NCBI GenBank assembly: GCA_020354155.1 | Contig: CP070644.1 | Span: 541,582-549,888, forward strand | Source: Nitrospiraceae bacterium | GTDB taxonomy: Bacteria; Nitrospirota; Thermodesulfovibrionia; UBA6902 | Direction of reading: 5' to 3' | Length of the DNA stretch: 8,307 nt | Shown: positions 6,762-8,307 of the stretch, in pieces | Numbering within the stretch: the stretch's first letter is position 1 | Layout: each line of letters begins with the position of its first letter | Notes under the pieces: generated by a model | Seen by the model: the letters and a program-made list of their open reading frames with translations, nothing else | Told to the model about the DNA's origin: nothing | Database searches by the model: none | Position numbers and translations under genes: made by a program

Positions 6762-7613
6762 TCATGCTTTAACGGCCTTTTTTAGTTCGCGCCGCATGTC
6801 CCTTATCATTTCCGGGCTGATCTTTTTTGCAGACCGGATTTCGTCTATGATCTCCGGATTCATTACTGTGTTTATCAGATCAGCTTTGTGAATAACATTG
6901 TGAGGCGGCATGTTGCACAGTTTTGCGTACTTGTCCCGAATATCAAAAACCTTTCTGAAAAGGACCTTTTCGTGGCTGTTCATCCTGCTGTAACCGCTTA
7001 TCTTCTTATATTTATCTTCCGGATCCCTGGTGTAGTCTTTGTTCTGGATCTGGAGGTTCTCCAGGACAAAGGGCTCCAGCAATTTTCTGGAGTACAGCTT
7101 TGCTAAAATAATATCTTTTAAAGCAAGCAGGTACTTTACATCAGTGATAGCATAATCAATTGCCTGCCTGACAACAGGTCTTTTTGTCCAGTTATGCTGC
7201 TGATACTTTCTTTTCTTCTCCAGTACAATTCCAAGCTCAAAACCAATGACAGAATGAAGGTCTTTTTTGTCATAATTAAGCAGTTTTACTGCTGGTCCCA
7301 AGTCAAGGATCGATCGTATTTCTATATCACAGGCATTTTTAAGCAGTGATAAATCGCTTCCTGCATCGAACATTACCTTCAGGATTTTTGAATTCTCAAA
7401 GAGCAGTTTCAGGGTGTCTGTATCAATATTGAATGGATCAATAATAGCGCTGTTCACGCCATCGTAGATTTGTACTAAACATAGTTTTTCTCCGTAGACG
7501 TGAAGGTTAGACTCTGCTTCTATATCCAGAGCGATAACATGATGTCCCTTAGCTTTAAACTTTTTCAAATATGCCTGAAGCTGGGTCCTGTTATCAATAG
7601 TGATATAATCCAT
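6762..7613 (-). CDS. RNase D-like 3'-5' exonuclease (DEDDy family)
   Basis: Protein of 283 residues. The exonuclease domain (about 1-185) has all DEDDy metal and catalytic residues: D30 and E32 in ALDIEAE (Exo I), D87 in AGSDLSLL (Exo II), and Y154 with D158 in YAITDVKYLL (Exo III). The stretch NWTKRP before Exo III matches the W-S/T-x-RP signature of RNase D proteins. The C-terminal part (about 205-283) looks like one helical HRDC-type nucleic-acid-binding domain. The family trims 3' ends of tRNA and other stable RNA in the cytoplasm. Classical E. coli RNase D is about 375 residues with two HRDC domains, so this is a shorter form. It starts at ATG 7613, after an AT-rich leader with only a weak GAG ribosome site, and leads the minus-strand pair with the SpeE-like gene. 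Confidence 0.88.
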   Translation of the reverse strand: MDYITIDNRTQLQAYLKKFKAKGHHVIALDIEAESNLHVYGEKLCLVQIYDGVNSAIIDPFNIDTDTLKLLFENSKILKVMFDAGSDLSLLKNACDIEIRSILDLGPAVKLLNYDKKDLHSVIGFELGIVLEKKRKYQQHNWTKRPVVRQAIDYAITDVKYLLALKDIILAKLYSRKLLEPFVLENLQIQNKDYTRDPEDKYKKISGYSRMNSHEKVLFRKVFDIRDKYAKLCNMPPHNVIHKADLINTVMNPEIIDEIRSAKKISPEMIRDMRRELKKAVKA

Positions 7614-7622
7614 AGTTATTAT

Positions 7623-7643
7623 TTCTCAAGTATTTTTTGAGAA
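7623..7643. repeat. Inverted repeat in the leader of the RNase D-like gene
   Basis: TTCTCAA (7623-7629) and TTGAGAA (7637-7643) form a perfect 7-bp inverted repeat around a 7-base AT-rich spacer, ten bases before the exonuclease ATG. It could be an operator or a small leader hairpin covering the ribosome site. It has no T run typical of a terminator on the minus strand. Confidence 0.4.
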
Positions 7644-7737
7644 TAGTTCATTGATAGAACAGCTGTCTGATATGAGGGTCTTTCGTTTTTGTTGCAGACC
7701 CCTGGCTTCCATGTCGAAAAAAGATACATGGTGTTTC

Positions 7738-7743
7738 ATTATA
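7738..7743 (-). promoter_or_regulatory. Candidate -10 box for the minus-strand gene pair
   Basis: The minus strand reads TATAAT exactly, about 125 bases upstream of the exonuclease ATG. The sequence at -35 distance (TACCAA with a 17-base spacer) is a poor match to TTGACA. AT-rich DNA gives such hexamers by chance, so this is only a candidate. Confidence 0.25.
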
Positions 7744-7983
7744 GATGCTTCAGAAGTTTTTTGGTATGGAGTATCAATGCGATCTCGACAGTATTGTTCT
7801 GAATTGACTGAATATCAATGAGTATTAGGTAAGATGGATTTTTAGTTATAACTTGAAGTCATCGATATAAAGATGTTCAGCCGTTGATGATTTATCTGTA
7901 TTATTAATGAAGCTGATTCTGTCTTGAGTCTGCTTATTCATCCGTCTTATCAATGAAATTTAGTCGGGCCAGATTCTAAGGAC

Positions 7984-8004
7984 TATACTTTCATACGGTA
8001 TACT
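7984..8004 (+). promoter_or_regulatory. Two TATACT hexamers, candidate -10 boxes for the sensor gene
   Basis: TATACT occurs at 7984-7989 and again at 7999-8004, each one base away from the -10 consensus and 50-70 bases before the plus-strand membrane gene. Neither has a convincing -35 hexamer, so the assignment rests on position and -10 similarity only. Confidence 0.2.
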
Positions 8005-8055
8005 ACTTGAATGAGAGAATTGATAAGATAGACAGAAGTGCGCTATAACAATAAT

Positions 8056-8307
8056 ATGGGAATCAAGGTAAGGAAACATCCAGAAGAGTCAACTGCAACT
8101 GCTTCTACAGACAATGTCCCCAGTGTTTTTTTGAGGCCCGGGTACCTGTTACTTATTATATTGTTGGTCATATTTATTTGCGAAGTGCTAATCATGTTTG
8201 TCTTGGGTCGCTTGCCGTCTTTAGCTCCTTATCAGAAGATGTTCCTCGACGCTATTTTACTGGCAACTGTAACCTTTCCATCACTATATTTCCTCGTATT
8301 CAGGCCG
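8056..8307 (+). CDS. N-terminal membrane module of a probable sensor protein (cut by window end)
   Basis: An open frame of 84 codons runs off the window. A hydrophilic start (about 1-27) is followed by two membrane helices, roughly residues 29-50 and 63-82, with a short loop GRLPSLAPYQ between them. The pattern of EVLIM at the end of helix 1, then LP.L.P, LDAILL and a final YFLVFRP is the recurring N-terminal anchor found in many bacterial histidine kinases and PAS/GGDEF sensors, where signalling domains come after FRP. Those domains lie beyond the edge, so the output type cannot be told. The ATG at 8056 has no clear ribosome site; an in-frame GTG at 8038 is the alternative start, and the frame is closed by a TAG at 8029-8031. 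It is transcribed away from the exonuclease gene. Confidence 0.6.
   Translation, partial: MGIKVRKHPEESTATASTDNVPSVFLRPGYLLLIILLVIFICEVLIMFVLGRLPSLAPYQKMFLDAILLATVTFPSLYFLVFRP

Larger units (their letters stand above)
7614..8055. other. 442-base AT-rich intergenic region between divergent genes
   Basis: No reading frame here has a good start, ribosome site and length. It separates the minus-strand RNase D-like gene from the plus-strand membrane-sensor gene, so it should hold both promoters. Visible items are an inverted repeat near the exonuclease start, a perfect TATAAT on the minus strand, two TATACT hexamers on the plus strand, and minus-strand stretches with protein-like translations that may be decayed coding sequence. 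The stretch is clearly more AT-rich than the genes around it. Confidence 0.7.

Noticed and set aside
6252..6785. Plus-strand open frame of 177 codons opposite the SpeE-like gene
   Set aside because: The minus-strand frame carries clear Rossmann-fold motifs; the plus-strand translation is Cys/Pro/Lys-rich without family features and has no ribosome site.
7626..7739. Minus-strand small gene of 37 residues starting MKHHVSFFDMEARG
   Set aside because: No ribosome site precedes the ATG, it overlaps the best -10 candidate and the leader hairpin of the exonuclease gene, and no family is recognised. It is kept only as part of the remnant finding.
7672..7821. Plus-strand open frame of 49 codons from ATG 7672, with an inner ATG at 7711
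   Set aside because: Neither ATG has a ribosome site, the translation resembles no family I know, and the stretch overlaps minus-strand open frames of equal length in AT-rich DNA.

Overview
The window looks like part of a bacterial chromosome from an anaerobic or microaerophilic, Gram-negative-type organism. Two radical-SAM enzymes, an ArsM-like methyltransferase domain and a probable periplasmic aspartic protease suggest Desulfobacterota or Nitrospirota, but this is inferred from gene style only. There are no rRNA or tRNA genes, CRISPR arrays or transposase genes.

Layout. (1) 1-3997, plus strand: a likely two-gene operon closed by a strong intrinsic terminator. The first gene is a 793-residue fusion of a PqqD-like domain, a radical SAM core, a SPASM cysteine domain and a complete ArsM-type methyltransferase. 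The second is a cobalamin-binding-type radical SAM protein. (2) 4011-4070: a composite extragenic palindromic repeat. (3) 4127-6043, plus strand: a membrane-anchored protein with an N-terminal zinc ribbon, one transmembrane helix, a coiled coil, a possible degenerate trypsin-like domain, a helical region and a C-terminal retropepsin-like aspartic protease domain. (4) 6066-7613, minus strand, convergent with the previous gene: an RNase D-like DEDDy exonuclease followed 21 nt later by a short spermidine-synthase-like protein with a TTG start. (5) 7614-8055: 442 bases of AT-rich DNA with no convincing gene, holding probable divergent regulatory sequences and perhaps decayed coding remnants. (6) 8056 to the window end, plus strand: the N-terminal two-helix membrane module of a probable signal-transduction protein, cut by the edge.

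The most interesting unit is the first operon. ArsM-type methylation and radical SAM chemistry are combined in one polypeptide and followed by a second, cobalamin-type radical SAM enzyme. Known organoarsenical pathways (arsenosugar: ArsM plus ArsS; arsinothricin: ArsL plus ArsM) pair the same chemistries in separate proteins. A route to a modified organoarsenical or similar methylated thiophile product is therefore a reasonable but unproven hypothesis. The PqqD and SPASM domains point alternatively to peptide modification, although no precursor peptide gene is visible.
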